In this document: piece by piece, positions 30,276-39,918 of the stretch
How the letters are laid out: every line of letters starts with the position of its first letter
Position numbering within the stretch: the first letter of the stretch is position 1
Assembly: GCF_002994655.1 (NCBI RefSeq)
Contig: NZ_PPDL01000004.1
Location: 62,001 to 126,000, forward strand
Reading direction: 5' to 3'
Source of the DNA: Corynebacterium sp. 13CS0277
GTDB lineage: Bacteria; Actinomycetota; Actinomycetes; Mycobacteriales; Mycobacteriaceae
Length of the DNA: 64,000 nucleotides
Translations under genes and position numbers: made by a program
Notes under the pieces: model-generated
What the model was told of the DNA's origin: nothing
What the model saw: only the letters and a program-made list of their open reading frames with translations
Database searches by the model: none

Positions 30276-31691
30276 GTGTCTGAACATTTTGATGTAGTAG
30301 TCCTCGGTGCGGGCCCTGGCGGCTACGTGTCCGCCATCCGCGCAGCTCAGCTCGGCAAGAAGGTTGCCGTCGTGGAGAAGCAGTACTGGGGCGGGGTGTG
30401 CCTCAACGTTGGCTGCATCCCCTCCAAGGCGCTGCTGAAGAACGCGGAGCTGGCCCACACCTTCAACCACGAAGCTGATCTTTTCGGCATCTCTGGCGAT
30501 GTGACCTTTGACTTCGGCAAGGCGCACGCCCGCTCCCGGGCGGTGTCCGCCGGCATCGTCAAGGGTGTGCACTACCTGATGAAGAAGAACAAGATCACCG
30601 AGATCGACGGCTGGGGGTACTTCACCGGCCCGAAGGCGATGGAGATCCGCGACGGCAAGGATGCCGGCACCACCATCACCTTCGATAACTGCATCATCGC
30701 CACCGGCTCTGTCGTGCGTTCCCTGCCCGGCGTGGAACTCGGCGGCAATGTGGTGTCCTACGAGGAGCAGATCCTCAACAACGAGCTGCCGAAGAAGATG
30801 GTCATCGTCGGCGCCGGCGCGATCGGTATGGAGTTCGCGTACGTGCTGTCCAACTACGGTGTGGACGTCACTATCGTGGAGTTCATGGACCGGGTGCTGC
30901 CGAACGAGGACGCGGACGTGTCCAAGGAGATCGCGAAGCAGTACAAGAAGCTGGGCGTGACCCTGCTGACCGGCTACAAGACGACCGCTGTGCGCGACAA
31001 GGGTTCCAGCGTCGAGGTCGACGTGGAGTCCAAGGACGGTTCGAAGAAGGACACCCTGGTGGTGGATCGCGTGATGATCTCCATCGGTTTCGCACCCCGC
31101 GTGGAGGGCTTCGGTCTGGAGAACACGGGCGTGAAGCTCACGGACCGCGGCGCCATCGATGTCGATGATCGGATGCGCACCAACGTGGACGGCATTTACG
31201 CCATTGGCGACGTCACCGCGAAGCTGCAGCTGGCCCACGTGGCGGAGGCGCAGGGCGTGGTCGCCGCGGAGACCATCGCTGGCGCGGAGACCATGGAGCT
31301 CGGCGACTACATGATGATGCCGCGGGCGACGTTCTGTAACCCGCAGGTGGCGTCCTTCGGCTACACGGAGGAGAAGGCCCGCGAAAAGGCCGAGGCCGAG
31401 GGTCGGGAGATTAAGGTGGCGACGTTCCCGTTCTCCGCGAACGGTAAGGCGCAGGGCCTGGGCGAGTCCGCCGGTTTCGTCAAGCTCATCGTCGACGCCG
31501 AGTATGGGGAGCTCATTGGTGGTCACATGGTGGGCGCCAATGTCTCCGAGCTGCTGCCGGAGCTGACGCTGGCGCAGCGTTTCGACCTCACCGCTGAGGA
31601 AATTGGTCGGAACGTGCACACCCACCCGACGCTGTCCGAGGCGATGAAGGAAGCCGCCGAGGGTACCATGGGTCACATGATCAACCTCTAA
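30276..31691 (+). CDS. lpd: Dihydrolipoyl dehydrogenase
   Basis: This 471-residue flavoprotein reoxidises dihydrolipoamide as the E3 subunit of pyruvate and 2-oxoglutarate dehydrogenase complexes. The FAD motif is [12 protein letters not shown], the redox disulfide is C42-LNVG-C47, the NAD motif is [11 protein letters not shown], and the C-terminal His-Glu pair lies in [10 protein letters not shown] place the start at GTG 30276 ([10 protein letters not shown]). It is 7 nt after the -10 box and matches the N-terminus of the C. glutamicum enzyme; ATG 30267 would add three residues. It is upstream of ramB and sdhCAB as in C. glutamicum. Confidence 0.95.
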   Translation: MSEHFDVVVLGAGPGGYVSAIRAAQLGKKVAVVEKQYWGGVCLNVGCIPSKALLKNAELAHTFNHEADLFGISGDVTFDFGKAHARSRAVSAGIVKGVHYLMKKNKITEIDGWGYFTGPKAMEIRDGKDAGTTITFDNCIIATGSVVRSLPGVELGGNVVSYEEQILNNELPKKMVIVGAGAIGMEFAYVLSNYGVDVTIVEFMDRVLPNEDADVSKEIAKQYKKLGVTLLTGYKTTAVRDKGSSVEVDVESKDGSKKDTLVVDRVMISIGFAPRVEGFGLENTGVKLTDRGAIDVDDRMRTNVDGIYAIGDVTAKLQLAHVAEAQGVVAAETIAGAETMELGDYMMMPRATFCNPQVASFGYTEEKAREKAEAEGREIKVATFPFSANGKAQGLGESAGFVKLIVDAEYGELIGGHMVGANVSELLPELTLAQRFDLTAEEIGRNVHTHPTLSEAMKEAAEGTMGHMINL

Positions 31692-31851
31692 CGCGCACGA
31701 CCCCCGCGCGTGGGGATACCCCGCCCGCCACGCCGCATGCTTGCTGTGCCGCGTGGCGGGCGGCCGCGTACTCACCCCACCTGGGAGGCCGCGCTCCCAC
31801 CCCCGTCACCCACTGTGCATGCGTGCCCTCGACCTTCAAGGGGGTTTGCCC

Positions 31852-32352
31852 GTGTTTGGTTACCGCGCCAACAAGGTGCTGGAACTAAAACCCATCGATG
31901 TGGACCGGCAGCCGGTGCCGCGCACCAAGTCGCGCGCCTACAAGCTGGCGGTGATGATCGGCACGACGGGCCTGCAGTGGGATTATCTGGGTCGGCCGGT
32001 CCTCGGCTGGGTGTGGTGGCTGGTGGTGCGGGTGCCGGTGCTGGCGGCCTTTGTGGTGGCGACGCTGAGCGCCACCATGTCTCAGTCGGAGTCTTTCGAC
32101 CCGCCGGCGTGGACGCTGTGGGGTCCCCTCGTCTGGGTGGTGGGGTTCTGGGCGCTGTCCATCTACCTCATTGCAGGCATGCCGGAGGATTCCCCCTGGT
32201 TCCAGGGTGAGACCTCTGACTGGTTCTTCCCCCTCAATCCGCTGCGCATGGGTGCGTCTGCCCGGAATTACGACGAGAAGCTGTACTGGGGGAAGGGGTA
32301 CGACCCGGAGGAGTTTGCGCTGCCTTCGCAGCGCACCACGCCCCGCGACTAA
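31852..32352 (+). CDS. Hypothetical membrane protein
   Basis: This 166-residue protein starts at GTG 31852, 7 nt after AAGGGGG. Two hydrophobic segments (about 50-72 and 88-108) are separated by a short loop. The cytoplasmic tails are rich in Arg/Lys at the N-terminus and in Trp/Tyr/Pro at the C-terminus (DSPWF, DWFFPLNP, YWGKGYDPEEF). I do not recognise a domain. A small membrane protein at this place between lpd and ramB also exists in other corynebacteria. It converges on ramB with a shared terminator. Confidence 0.75.
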   Translation: MFGYRANKVLELKPIDVDRQPVPRTKSRAYKLAVMIGTTGLQWDYLGRPVLGWVWWLVVRVPVLAAFVVATLSATMSQSESFDPPAWTLWGPLVWVVGFWALSIYLIAGMPEDSPWFQGETSDWFFPLNPLRMGASARNYDEKLYWGKGYDPEEFALPSQRTTPRD

Positions 32353-32385
32353 ACCCCGCGCAGCGCAGAGGCGTCGCGGCTGTGC

Positions 32386-32418
32386 GAAGCCCCCAGGGTG
32401 CATGTCCCTGGGGGCTTC
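32386..32418. terminator. Bidirectional terminator between membrane protein and ramB
   Basis: A perfect 13-bp stem GAAGCCCCCAGGG / CCCTGGGGGCTTC has a 7-nt loop and lies between convergent genes. Confidence 0.85.
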
Positions 32419-32450
32419 CTGCGTGCTGTCACCCGGAGGGGCACCGGGGC

Positions 32451-33878
32451 TTAGTAGGGGGCGATGGTGGAGGAGTGGGCGTCGACGTTGATGGTGCCGT
32501 TGATCGGGGGGAAGGCACGCTGTGCGCAGTGGGCGCGGGTGCACACGCGACAGCCGGCGCCAATGGGGGTCGCGCCGGTGAAGTCAGTGAGGTCGAGGCC
32601 GTCGGCGTAGACGGTGCGGTGGGCGTGGCGGGCTTCGCAGCCGAGCCCGATGGAGAAGAGTTTGCCGGGTTGCCCGAAGCGGCTGCGGTGGTGGCGGACG
32701 GTGCGGCTGACCCACAGGTAGCTGCGCCCGTCGGGCATTTGGGCGAGTTGCCGCATGATGGTGCCGGGGTTGGTGAAGGTTTCGTAGACGTTCCACAGGG
32801 GGCAGGTGCCGCCGGAGTGGGTGAAGTGGAAGCCGGTGGCGGATTGCCGTTTGCTCATGTTGCCGGCCCGATCGACGCGGACGAAGGTGAAGGGGATGCC
32901 ACGCAGTCCGGTGCGCTGCAGGGTGGATAGCCGGTGGGCGATGGTTTCGTAGCCGACGCCGAAGAGCTGGGTTAAGTATTCGATGTCGTAGCGGGAGCCT
33001 TCGGACTCGGTGTGGAATTGGGTGTAGGGCAGCATGAGGGCGGCCGCGTAGTAGGAGGCCACGCCGCGCAGTGCGAGGGTGTGGGAGTCACTGCTGGTGA
33101 ATCCGGCGTCGTCGACGATGTTGCCAATGGTGTCCCCGGCTTCGAGGTAGGCGAGTTCGGCGGCCATGCGGAACGCCCGCTGCCCGGGGGACAGGCGGGT
33201 GGCGAGGGTGAGGTGTTTGTTCTCCGGGTTGTAGCGGTGGAGGGTGTCGTCGATGCCGGTGGTGTATTTCAGGGTCACGCCGTGGCGGTCGCTGAGTCGG
33301 CGGGCGATGAGGTCTTCGGTGCGGCGGATGTCGCCGGGGGCGAGGTGCATCTCCCCGGCGGTGGCTTCGGCTTGGCGGTCGAGTGTGTCGAGGTAGTTCT
33401 GGCGGGCGTAGAAGAAGTCCCGCACTTCCTCGTGGGGCATGGACAGCGTCTGACTCGGCGTGTGGGGTGCCTGGGGGGTGGGGGAGTGGCGCGAGTCGGT
33501 CGCGAGCGACAGGGAGTCGCGGGCGTTGCGGTAGCGGCGGTGCATGTCCACCATGACGCGCGCGAGCTGGGGGTGCTTGTAGACCAGCTCGGAGAGTTCT
33601 TGGAGTTCGACGGTGGTGGGGCAGATTTCCTTGTCGTGGACGACGTCTTGGACTTCTGCCAGGAGGCGGGAGTCGTCGTCCCGGGAGAAGAACGTGGCGT
33701 CCACCCCGAACGCTTCGGTGATCCGCAGCAGCACTGGGACGGTGAGGGGGCGTACGTCGTGTTCGATTTGGTTGACGTAGCTGGCGGACAGTCCCAGGGT
33801 GGTGGCCAGTTGGGCCTGGCTGAGGTCGCGCTCGCGGCGGAGTTGTCGCAGTCGTGATCCCACGTATGTCTTACCCAT
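32451..33878 (-). CDS. ramB: RamB-type transcriptional regulator
   Basis: This 475-residue regulator has an N-terminal XRE helix-turn-helix (about 5-65; [13 protein letters not shown], then [11 protein letters not shown]), a central IrrE/ImmA-like domain and a C-terminal ScfRs domain with conserved Cys ([14 protein letters not shown]). RamB controls acetate and propionate genes, the glyoxylate shunt and central metabolism in C. glutamicum, where it also lies beside lpd and sdhCAB. The protein start is nearly identical to that of C. glutamicum. The gene is probably leaderless: TATAGT ends 6 nt before ATG 33878. A palindrome upstream suggests control by GlxR. Confidence 0.94.
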   Translation of the reverse strand: MGKTYVGSRLRQLRRERDLSQAQLATTLGLSASYVNQIEHDVRPLTVPVLLRITEAFGVDATFFSRDDDSRLLAEVQDVVHDKEICPTTVELQELSELVYKHPQLARVMVDMHRRYRNARDSLSLATDSRHSPTPQAPHTPSQTLSMPHEEVRDFFYARQNYLDTLDRQAEATAGEMHLAPGDIRRTEDLIARRLSDRHGVTLKYTTGIDDTLHRYNPENKHLTLATRLSPGQRAFRMAAELAYLEAGDTIGNIVDDAGFTSSDSHTLALRGVASYYAAALMLPYTQFHTESEGSRYDIEYLTQLFGVGYETIAHRLSTLQRTGLRGIPFTFVRVDRAGNMSKRQSATGFHFTHSGGTCPLWNVYETFTNPGTIMRQLAQMPDGRSYLWVSRTVRHHRSRFGQPGKLFSIGLGCEARHAHRTVYADGLDLTDFTGATPIGAGCRVCTRAHCAQRAFPPINGTINVDAHSSTIAPY

Positions 33879-33884
33879 GCAACA

Positions 33885-33905
33885 ACTATAGCGTGATGTG
33901 CATCA
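33885..33905 (-). promoter_or_regulatory. ramB promoter with GlxR-like palindrome
   Basis: The -10 TATAGT (minus strand, 33890 to 33885) is 6 nt from the start. Just upstream, TGATG-TG-CATCA (33894-33905) forms an inverted repeat matching 8 of 10 informative positions of TGTGAnnTAnnTCACA. It would sit over the -20 region. Confidence 0.5.
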
Positions 33906-34289
33906 TATGGGGCGCGGTTCGGTGAAGTGGCCGATAGTGCGCGCGGGGGCGCGTCCCCACGCCGCGTTGCGACGGTCGTGGGCGAGTGGGGTGGCGCGGG
34001 CGTGCCGTCGCCGGCGCGCGTGCGGGATGGGTGGCCCTCGGGTGGGGGCTACGTGGCGGCCAATGGGTGGCGCGTTTGCTATGTGTTGGGCACGGTCACA
34101 AGAAGTCTTAGGATGACTTATCCAACTTTCCGACCACGCCAAAAAGGGGGGAGTGGGTATGTGTGGGCTTAGTGGCCAGAATCGGCGGGAGGGGGCGATT
34201 TTTTAGCAATCTTCATGTGGCGTTTTATCTAAGTGGCGTGGATAAACGGGGGTAGTGCGGCGCGGCAAGAAAAATCGGCCTTGCGGGCA

Positions 34290-34308
34290 ACAGGTCAGGC
34301 TTGCCTAA
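34290..34308. promoter_or_regulatory. DtxR-like box upstream of sdhC
   Basis: The minus-strand reading TTAGGCAAGCCTGACCTGT agrees with 14 of 19 positions of the DtxR consensus (TWAGGTTAGSCTAACCTWA). It is about 110 nt upstream of sdhC. The gap 33879-34418 contains no gene. Confidence 0.45.
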
Positions 34309-34336
34309 AGGTATATCTGCAGGTCAGCGGCCTGAA

Positions 34337-34352
34337 TGTGATACGTGTCACC
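34337..34352. promoter_or_regulatory. GlxR-like site upstream of sdhC
   Basis: TGTGATACGTGTCACC matches nine of the ten half-site positions of the cAMP-receptor consensus TGTGAn6TCACA. It is 67 nt upstream of the sdhC ATG. GlxR is known to control sdhCAB in C. glutamicum. Confidence 0.55.
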
Positions 34353-34418
34353 TTGCTTGTGTATGGGTGGTTCAGCACCCCCGCTGGCCCGTAAAGTATT
34401 AGCGACACTGGAGGTGCC

Positions 34419-35174
34419 ATGACTGAAAAGTATGACGACCGTGTAGCGCTCGCACACGGCAAAATCACTGAAAAGCCGCTGCGTGAGCGGCCCGCCTTCC
34501 CGACCTGGGCGTTGAAGCTGACGATGGCCATCACTGGCCTCATCTTCGCCGGCTTCGTGCTGGTCCACATGATCGGCAACTTGAAGGTCTTCTTGCCTGC
34601 CACCAACGGCGTGCACCACATCGACGAATACGGCGAGTGGCTGCGCACTGTCGGTGAGCCCCTGATGCCCCGCGAGGGCGTCCTGTGGATCTTCCGTCTC
34701 GTGCTGCTGGCCGCGCTGGTCCTGCACGTCTACGGTGCATTCGCACTGGTGGGCCGCGCCCACCAGTCCCGCGGTAAGTTCCGCCGCACCAACCTGATGG
34801 GCGGTCACCAGTCCTTCGCGACGAAGACCATGATCATCACCGGCCTGGTGCTGCTGCTGTTCATCGCGTTCCACATCGCTGACCTGACCCTCGGCGTGCA
34901 GCCCGCCGCCGCCGCTGGCTTCGAGCACGGCGCGATCTACCACAACCTGATCGAGTCCTTCTCCCGCTGGCCCGTCGCAATCTTCTACATCCTGGCCATG
35001 CTGGTGCTGTTCATGCACCTGTCCCACGGCATCTGGGTGGCTGTGAGCGACCTCGGTATCACCGGTAAGCGCTGGCGCGCAGTTCTGCTGTTCGTCTCCT
35101 ACCTGCTCCCGGCTCTGGTCATGGTGGGCAACATCTCGATCCCGCTCGCCATTGCCACGGGCATCCTGAATTAG
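34419..35174 (+). CDS. sdhC: Succinate dehydrogenase cytochrome b subunit
   Basis: This 251-residue type B membrane anchor has five hydrophobic helices (about 29-50, 85-108, 135-155, 185-206, 225-247) and His residues suited to bind two haems (in VLVHMIGN, VLHVYGA, FHIADL and MHLSHGIW). It carries electrons from the iron-sulfur subunit to menaquinone. It starts at ATG 34419, with GGAGG 5-9 nt upstream. It is the first gene of sdhCAB and lies downstream of a 540-nt regulatory gap. Confidence 0.94.
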   Translation: MTEKYDDRVALAHGKITEKPLRERPAFPTWALKLTMAITGLIFAGFVLVHMIGNLKVFLPATNGVHHIDEYGEWLRTVGEPLMPREGVLWIFRLVLLAALVLHVYGAFALVGRAHQSRGKFRRTNLMGGHQSFATKTMIITGLVLLLFIAFHIADLTLGVQPAAAAGFEHGAIYHNLIESFSRWPVAIFYILAMLVLFMHLSHGIWVAVSDLGITGKRWRAVLLFVSYLLPALVMVGNISIPLAIATGILN

Positions 35175-35192
35175 GCCGGAAGGTAAACCACT

Positions 35193-37217
35193 ATGAGCAC
35201 TCACTCTGACACCGCTGTTCAGCACCCGGAGTTCATCGCCCCGACGTTCACCGCCCCGGAATCGTGCGTGGATGGCGTGACCATCGGCCGTGTCCTCGAT
35301 GATGCTGCCCCGAAGAACGTCCCCATGCGGGATGCGTGGCAGTACCACAAGGACCACATGGAGCTGGTCTCCCCGCTGAACCGTCGCAAGTTCCGCATCC
35401 TCGTCGTCGGCACCGGCCTGGCCGGCGCGGGCGCGGCCGCCGCACTCGGCGAGCTGGGCTACGACGTCAAGGCGTTCACCTACCACGATGCTCCGCGTCG
35501 TGCGCACTCGATTGCTGCGCAGGGTGGCGTGAACTCCGCCCGCGGCAAGAAGGTCGACAACGACGGCGCGTACCGCCACGTCAAGGACACCGTCAAGGGC
35601 GGCGACTACCGCTGCCGTGAGACGGACTGCTGGCGCCTGGCCTACGAGTCCGTGCGCGTCATCGACCACATGAACGCCATCGGCGCTCCCTTTGCCCGCG
35701 AGTACGGCGGCACCCTCGCTACCCGTTCCTTCGGTGGCGTGCAGGTGTCCCGCACCTACTACACCCGTGGCCAGACGGGCCAGCAGCTGCAGCTGTCCGC
35801 TGCGGCGGCCCTGCAGCGCCAGATCCACCTCGGTTCCGTGGAGATCTTCACCCACAACGAGATGGTCGACCTCATCGTCACCGAAGAGGACGGCAAGAAG
35901 CGCTGCCAGGGTGTGGTCATGCGTAACCTCATCACTGGTGAGCTGACCGCCCACACCGGCCACGCTGTCATCCTGGCGACCGGCGGCTACGGCAACGTGT
36001 ACTACATGTCGACCCTGGCGAAGAACTCCAACGCCTCGGCGATCATGCGCGCCTACGACCGCGGTGCCTACATGGCGTCCCCGTCGTTCATTCAGTTCCA
36101 CCCGACCGGCCTGCCGGTGAACTCCGAGTGGCAGTCGAAGACCATCCTGATGTCGGAGTCGCTGCGTAACGACGGCCGCATCTGGTCCCCGAAGGAGCCG
36201 AAGGACGACCGCGACCCGAACACCATCCCGGAAGAGGATCGCGACTACTTCCTCGAGCGCCGCTACCCGGCGTTCGGCAACCTGGTGCCCCGCGACGTGG
36301 CGTCGCGTGCGATCTCCCAGCAGATCAACGCCGGCCTGGGTGTCGGCCCGATGCACAACTCCGCGTACCTGGACTTCCGCGACGCGATCGAGCGTCTCGG
36401 TAAGGACACCATCAAGGAGCGCTACTCCAACCTCTTCCAGATGTACGAAGAGGCCATCGGTGAGGACCCCTACACCACCCCGATGCGTATCGCCCCGACC
36501 TGCCACTTCACCATGGGTGGCCTGTGGACCGACTTCAACGAGATGACCTCGATTGAGGGTCTGTTCGCCGGTGGCGAGGCCTCCTGGACCTACCACGGCG
36601 CGAACCGCCTGGGCGCGAACTCTCTGCTGTCCGCGTCCGTCGACGGCTGGTTCACCCTGCCGTTCACCGTGCCGAACTACCTCGGCCCGATCCTCGGCAC
36701 CGAGCGCCTCTCGGAGGATTCCCCGGCCGCCAAGGAAGCCATCGCCCGCGCCCAGGCCCGCCTGGACAAGCTGATGAGCATCAACGGCAACCACGGCCCG
36801 GAGTACTTCCACCGCCAGCTCGGCGACATCCTGTACTTCTCCTGTGGTGTGGCCCGCAACAAGAAGGACCTCGCCGACGGCATCGAGAAGATCCGCGCCC
36901 TGCGCGAGGACTTCTGGACGAACCTGCGCATCACCGGCGACCAGCACGAGATGAACCAGGTCCTCGAGTACGCCAACCGCGTTGCCGACTACATCGAGCT
37001 CGGCGAGCTCATGTGCGTCGACGCCCTCGACCGCGACGAGTCCTGTGGCGCCCACTTCCGTGACGACCACCTCTCCGAGGACGGCGAGGCTGAGCGTGAC
37101 GACGAGAACTGGTGCTTCGTCTCCGCCTGGGAGCCGAACGGTAAGAACCAGTTCATCCGCCACGCGGAGCCCCTCTTCTTCGACTCGATCCCGCTGATGA
37201 CAAGGAATTACAAGTAA
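35193..37217 (+). CDS. sdhA: Succinate dehydrogenase flavoprotein subunit
   Basis: This 674-residue subunit oxidises succinate. The FAD motif is VVGTGLAGAGAA, and the covalent FAD site is H105 in HSIAAQGGVNS. The active-site region appears as FIQFHPTGL and later CHFTMGGLW. GGAAGG precedes the ATG at 35193. It ends with TAATG, sharing one base with the sdhB start. Its length is that of the B-type enzymes of corynebacteria, which can also work as fumarate reductase. Confidence 0.97.
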   Translation: MSTHSDTAVQHPEFIAPTFTAPESCVDGVTIGRVLDDAAPKNVPMRDAWQYHKDHMELVSPLNRRKFRILVVGTGLAGAGAAAALGELGYDVKAFTYHDAPRRAHSIAAQGGVNSARGKKVDNDGAYRHVKDTVKGGDYRCRETDCWRLAYESVRVIDHMNAIGAPFAREYGGTLATRSFGGVQVSRTYYTRGQTGQQLQLSAAAALQRQIHLGSVEIFTHNEMVDLIVTEEDGKKRCQGVVMRNLITGELTAHTGHAVILATGGYGNVYYMSTLAKNSNASAIMRAYDRGAYMASPSFIQFHPTGLPVNSEWQSKTILMSESLRNDGRIWSPKEPKDDRDPNTIPEEDRDYFLERRYPAFGNLVPRDVASRAISQQINAGLGVGPMHNSAYLDFRDAIERLGKDTIKERYSNLFQMYEEAIGEDPYTTPMRIAPTCHFTMGGLWTDFNEMTSIEGLFAGGEASWTYHGANRLGANSLLSASVDGWFTLPFTVPNYLGPILGTERLSEDSPAAKEAIARAQARLDKLMSINGNHGPEYFHRQLGDILYFSCGVARNKKDLADGIEKIRALREDFWTNLRITGDQHEMNQVLEYANRVADYIELGELMCVDALDRDESCGAHFRDDHLSEDGEAERDDENWCFVSAWEPNGKNQFIRHAEPLFFDSIPLMTRNYK

Positions 37218-37966
37218 TGAAACTCCATCTTGAGATTTGGCGTCAGGCCGGACCGACCACGGAGGGCAGCTACGAGTCCATCGACGTCGATGACGCCGTC
37301 CCGCAGATGTCCATCCTGGAGCTGCTCGACCACGTCAACGAGGGCCTGATCGAGAGTGGCAAGGAGCCGTTCGCGTTCGCCTCCGACTGCCGCGAAGGCA
37401 TCTGTGGTACCTGTGGCCTCAACGTCAACGGCCGCCCCCACGGCCCCGACAAGAACAAGCCCGCCTGCCAGCAGCGCCTCACCTCCTTCAACGACGGCGA
37501 TACCATCCAGCTGGAGCCGCTGCGCTCCGCCGCGTACCCCGTCATCAAGGACATGATCGTCGACCGCTCCGCGCTCGACCGCGTCATGCAGCAGGGTGGC
37601 TACGTCTCCGTCAACGCGGGCACCGCCCCCGACGCGGACACGATGCACATGAACCACCAGACCGCGGAGCTCGCGCTCGACCACGCGGCCTGCATTGGCT
37701 GTGGTGCCTGTGTCGCCGCCTGCCCGAACGGTGCCGCCCACCTGTTCACCGGCGCGAAGCTCGTCCACCTCTCCCTTATGCCGCTCGGCAAGGAAGAGCG
37801 CGGCAAGCGTGCCCGCCAGATGGTCGACCAGGTGGAAACCACCTTCGGCCCCTGCTCCCTGTACGGCGAATGCGCCGACGTGTGCCCGGCGGGTATCCCG
37901 CTGACCGCCGTCGCAGCCATCAACAAGGAACGTGCCCGCGCGGCCTTCCGCGCGAAGGACAACTAA
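37217..37966 (+). CDS. sdhB: Succinate dehydrogenase iron-sulfur subunit
   Basis: This 249-residue protein has an N-terminal 2Fe-2S ferredoxin domain (DCREGICGTCG, then a distant CQQR). A C-terminal ferredoxin domain carries the 4Fe-4S motif CIGCGACVAACPNG and the second cluster motif CSLYGECADVCPAG. It passes electrons from SdhA to SdhC. The ATG overlaps the sdhA stop by one base. Confidence 0.96.
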   Translation: MKLHLEIWRQAGPTTEGSYESIDVDDAVPQMSILELLDHVNEGLIESGKEPFAFASDCREGICGTCGLNVNGRPHGPDKNKPACQQRLTSFNDGDTIQLEPLRSAAYPVIKDMIVDRSALDRVMQQGGYVSVNAGTAPDADTMHMNHQTAELALDHAACIGCGACVAACPNGAAHLFTGAKLVHLSLMPLGKEERGKRARQMVDQVETTFGPCSLYGECADVCPAGIPLTAVAAINKERARAAFRAKDN

Positions 37967-37976
37967 CCCTGCACTA

Positions 37977-38003
37977 CCCCCGCGGCGCTTTCGCCCGCGG
38001 GGG
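37977..38003 (+). terminator. Hairpin after sdhB
   Basis: A 9-bp stem CCCCCGCGG / CCGCGGGGG has an inner GCG/CGC and is followed by TTAACG. The T-run is weak. Confidence 0.65.
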
Positions 38004-38131
38004 TTAACGCCGTAGGATGAGGGACACCCCCGTCACGCACCCGCACCCCAGCCCACTGCGGCTGGGTGGCGTGGCACACCGCCCGGCGAGCATGACCCCG
38101 TGGCCCCGCCCTACTCTTCGAAAGGCACCCC

Positions 38132-38482
38132 ATGTCTGACACCGCCTCCATCACGGTTCGCGAGGAATCCTTCCGAGTTTTCGAAGGCGAGCCGCACTAC
38201 ATTGACGGCTACATTCCGTCCTCCCTGGACTCCCAGCACTCCAGCCTTCTGCGTTCCGCAACGTGGCTGGGCATGGGCTTCCTGCTTGCCGCCCTCGCCG
38301 GCCTCGGCACCCTCGTCTTCGGTCTCGCCACCCACGTGTACGAGACCCAGGAGCACGCGATGACCTACATCATCATCGGTGCGGCGCTGACCGTCGCGTT
38401 CGTGGCGATCGGCTCGATTCTCATCCACAAGGGCCGCGCAAACTACCGCGCCTACGTGGCTGCCACCGGCCGTATTCACTAA
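38132..38482 (+). CDS. Small membrane protein downstream of sdhB
   Basis: This 116-residue protein starts at ATG 38132 after CGAAAGG. It has a polar N-terminus (about 1-42), two hydrophobic helices (about 45-66 and 75-98) and a short basic tail. No domain is recognised. A small membrane protein is also present after sdhCAB in C. glutamicum. Because a hairpin separates it from sdhB and a TACTCT box lies near 38110, it probably has its own promoter. Confidence 0.78.
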   Translation: MSDTASITVREESFRVFEGEPHYIDGYIPSSLDSQHSSLLRSATWLGMGFLLAALAGLGTLVFGLATHVYETQEHAMTYIIIGAALTVAFVAIGSILIHKGRANYRAYVAATGRIH

Positions 38483-38522
38483 CACCCGGCCCGCGCGCTG
38501 ATACGCGCGCGAGCGAGTACAC

Positions 38523-38560
38523 CGACGGGAGTGATCCATGTGATCGCTCCCGTCGTTTGT
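38523..38560 (+). terminator. Intrinsic terminator
   Basis: A 14-bp stem with one G-T pair (38523-38536 with 38542-38555) has a 5-nt loop, followed by TTTGTGTTTCTT. Confidence 0.85.
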
Positions 38561-38684
38561 GTTTCTTGAGGCTTTCGTCTGGTGCGCGGCCGGGCTTTCA
38601 GGGTGAGATGTCACGGGGGACTGTGGGGAGGAACCGCGGGGTGTCGGCACCCCCGCCGGTGTTGGGTGTCGCTGTCGCTCGTGT

Positions 38685-38690
38685 TAGCGT
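38685..38690 (+). promoter_or_regulatory. Candidate -10 box for membrane protein gene
   Basis: TAGCGT fits TAnnnT and lies about 108 nt upstream of the ATG. The gap 38483-38797 also holds the terminator above and nothing else that I can support. Confidence 0.3.
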
Positions 38691-38797
38691 GGGCCCACCT
38701 GCACTACCCAGCGTGGCGCACCCTGTCGCACCCCGCGTGCCCCGGTTTACGTTCCCACGGTCGCGGTGGTGCACTCTCACGTGAGAAGGAGCGTGAC

Positions 38798-39694
38798 ATG
38801 CCCCAGCAATCCTCCCCCGGGAGCCTACCCCTGTACCTGCGGCGCAGTCCCCTGGTTCCTCTCGGCGCCCTGGCGTTGGTGCTCGGATCGTTCAAAGCGT
38901 TCCCGTCCTCCTGGTTCGTGCTGCCCGGCTGGTGGGGTTTCCTGGCTTCCGGGGATCCCTACGTGGTGGGCTTGATGGCTCTCAGCGGAGCCCTAGGTCT
39001 GCTGCTGGTGGGCCTGTCGGCACGGTATGCGGCGGAGTTGTCGTGGTGGGTGCCGGTGCGTGCCCGCCGCACCGTAGCCGCCGTCGCGTGGCTGGTGGGT
39101 CTTATCACCGGCATCGCGATCGTGCTCCACGCCCCGGGGAGTTCCGAGAATCTCCCCTCGACTGATTCGTGGTACTGGCTGGGCGTGCCGAACGCCATCG
39201 CCGTCGGCGTGCTCATGGGTGTGGGGCTGCGGCAGCGGCTGCTGCCGACGTGCGTGGCCGTGCTAGCGTACGTGCCGATCACGGCCGTGGTGGGTGCGCT
39301 TGCCGGGGTGTCCGGTGCGGTGGGGGTGTCGGTGCCGCTGGTCTTCGGAGTCGGCCACGCCGCCGTGCAGGCGTCGGTGCTGGTGGTGTTCGCCGTCTGC
39401 TTGTGGCTGGTGGAGTTCATCGACGTCGATGCGGACCGTGGCCCCCTGTGGGCGATGCTCGTGGTGGTCGCAGGCGCGATCGGGGGTGTGTTCGGGGTGA
39501 TGCGCCGGGCAGAGCAGATGGCCGCGCCGGGTGCCGCGGGTGGTTCCCTCCTCGCGGAGCTGGCCGTCACGCTGGCGGCGGCGTTGGTGTTGGCGGGCTT
39601 GTCGCGCCTGCAGCAGATGTATGCCGCCCGCACCCGGGTGCCCCTGGAGCCGGTGCCCCTCGGCACGGCCACCGCACCCGCGCCCGAGGTCTAA
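38798..39694 (+). CDS. Polytopic membrane protein of unknown function
   Basis: This 298-residue protein starts at ATG 38798 after AGAAGGAG. Seven or eight hydrophobic segments are visible, with short loops, and a Pro/Ala tail (about 280-298). No substrate-binding or catalytic motif is recognised. It stands alone between a terminator and the DUF445 gene, which has its own candidate promoter. A transport role is possible but not supported by any motif. Confidence 0.75.
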   Translation: MPQQSSPGSLPLYLRRSPLVPLGALALVLGSFKAFPSSWFVLPGWWGFLASGDPYVVGLMALSGALGLLLVGLSARYAAELSWWVPVRARRTVAAVAWLVGLITGIAIVLHAPGSSENLPSTDSWYWLGVPNAIAVGVLMGVGLRQRLLPTCVAVLAYVPITAVVGALAGVSGAVGVSVPLVFGVGHAAVQASVLVVFAVCLWLVEFIDVDADRGPLWAMLVVVAGAIGGVFGVMRRAEQMAAPGAAGGSLLAELAVTLAAALVLAGLSRLQQMYAARTRVPLEPVPLGTATAPAPEV

Positions 39695-39762
39695 CGCGAC
39701 CGCGCGCGGTGCGGGCGGGCGGTGCCTGCCCCGCGGGTGCCGGGGGTGGTGGGGTGCGGCGT

Positions 39763-39768
39763 TATGCT
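39763..39768 (+). promoter_or_regulatory. Candidate -10 box for DUF445 gene
   Basis: TATGCT lies about 150 nt upstream of ATG 39919, so the leader would be long. Confidence 0.35.
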
Positions 39769-39918
39769 TAAGACTTCACACAGCCCAGGAAGTTCTGCCC
39801 CGCCGGCGCCCCACGATCGGGGCGTCCGGCGGTGGCGATGAGGGGACTTGCCGGCCGTGCCGCCTGTGGGCGCGGGTGGGCTGACGTTAGCGAATCGTGA
39901 AGGACGTGGGTTTTCTCC

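Noticed and set aside
34108..34126. Second DtxR-like sequence upstream of sdhC
   Set aside because: It matches only 12 of 19 consensus positions and the inner arms do not pair like DtxR sites.
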